Positions 52,544-52,877 of a stretch of 52,877 nt of DNA are shown in pieces. The stretch is taken from NCBI RefSeq assembly GCF_900113655.1, contig NZ_FOQF01000025.1, positions 1 to 52,877 of the forward strand, written 5' to 3'. The DNA comes from Pseudobutyrivibrio sp. OR37 (GTDB taxonomy: Bacteria; Bacillota; Clostridia; Lachnospirales; Lachnospiraceae). The notes below the pieces were generated by a model. The model ran no database searches, was not told the origin of the DNA, and worked only from the letters and a program-made list of their open reading frames with translations. Within the stretch, counting starts at the first letter, position 1; each line of letters begins with the position of its first letter. The translations under genes were made by a program, and so were the position numbers.

Positions 52544-52562
52544 ATTTCTCCTTCGGAGAAAT
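52544..52562. repeat. Short perfect hairpin
   Basis: ATTTCTCC (52544-52551) and GGAGAAAT (52555-52562) enclose TTC. It lies between two terminators of opposite direction; its role is unclear. Confidence 0.5.
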
Positions 52563-52569
52563 CTTGAAC

Positions 52570-52594
52570 TAAAAAGGCCCGCGCGGAGGCGGGC
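52570..52594 (-). terminator. Rho-independent terminator of the small acidic protein gene
   Basis: On the minus strand GCCCGC (complement of 52589-52594) pairs with GCGGGC (complement of 52577-52582), followed by CTTTTTAG. It lies 20 bp past the stop of the minus-strand gene. Confidence 0.85.
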
Positions 52595-52614
52595 ATGAAA
52601 ACAAGAAGTATTAC

Positions 52615-52800
52615 TTAGAAGATATAAAAACCTTCTGCACCTACTTCATCTTCTGGATCAAAATCATCATCTTCAAGGAAATAGTGCATATCTAATAAAT
52701 CATCATCGCTCATAGCTTTGATGTCAGATGCCGTCATTCCTTCAGGTGGATTTTGGATATATTTAGTTCTTATTTCATCTACAGGATTGTTGTTACTAAT
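52615..52800 (-). CDS. Small acidic protein, unknown function, possible AUU start
   Basis: The frame ends with a run of acidic residues and EVGAEGFYIF; the core reads NPVDEIRTKYIQNPPEGM then TASDIKAMSDDDLLDMHYF. I do not know a function. A near-perfect ribosome site GGAGGTGA lies at 52813-52806, and the codon 8 bases after GGAGG is ATT (52800-52798), with no ATG, GTG or TTG there. The alternatives are a GTG at 52836, which would place the ribosome site inside the gene, or an ATG about 20 codons further in. I therefore give 61 codons from ATT. A terminator follows. Confidence 0.6.
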   Translation of the reverse strand: MSNNNPVDEIRTKYIQNPPEGMTASDIKAMSDDDLLDMHYFLEDDDFDPEDEVGAEGFYIF

Positions 52801-52877
52801 AAGAATCACCTCCAAGCTTTTTAATGATTTTAACACTTGGAGAAAGATATAGGAACCTATCCAGCTTTAGCCCAAGC

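Overview
The window comes from a low-GC Gram-positive bacterium of the Lachnospiraceae, most like Butyrivibrio or Pseudobutyrivibrio. I infer this from strong AGGAGG-type ribosome sites, the protein families (YtrA-type GntR regulator, IrtAB-like ABC exporter pair, very large secreted PHP-domain protein, Mn-dependent pyrophosphatase with CBS domains) and the codon bias. No database was searched. No rRNA and no intact tRNA is present.

Layout. 1-1200: an accessory zone with the end of an IS1182-type transposase, two hairpins, the 3' end of a tRNA (probably tRNA-Leu), and an 11-unit tandem array of palindromes (TTACCACT...AGTGGTAA). 1208-3414: a PD-(D/E)XK-like nuclease gene, then an ECF sigma factor with its membrane anti-sigma partner. 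3481-10055: an S58 peptidase on the minus strand, a YtrA-type repressor with an ABC transporter and a clear operator, and a MacA/MacB-like export system. 10058-18948: endonuclease III, a 2275-residue cell-surface protein with a PHP metallo-phosphoesterase domain behind a structured leader, and a YibE/F membrane protein. 19077-22513: two ABC half-transporters, the second broken by an internal deletion. 22623-26556: a small lipoprotein (minus strand), pyrE, a small membrane protein and a long M29-like aminopeptidase.

26725-31059: purine genes purE, purM, purN and purD, all on the plus strand. Each gap around them holds a large dyad element: three long hairpins just upstream of purE, purM and purN, and a second 10-unit TTACCACT palindrome array between purN and purD. 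31073-34341: hypA, a small ABC ATPase, an MgtC-like protein and a HerA-like ATPase. Then birA (minus) diverges from leuB, followed by ilvD, ilvB, serC and serA: branched-chain amino acid and serine synthesis. 42327-52426: an MscS channel, an M16C protease, era, recO, a membrane protein, glyS, a coiled-coil membrane protein and a Mn-dependent pyrophosphatase. The right edge holds a small acidic protein on the minus strand that may use an AUU start.

The most unusual content is non-coding. Two arrays 28 kb apart share the same octamer palindrome and a ~52-bp period, close to five DNA helical turns, while their filler sequence differs. A REP-like palindromic module also occurs twice, upstream of ilvD and of era, with its two halves in opposite order.
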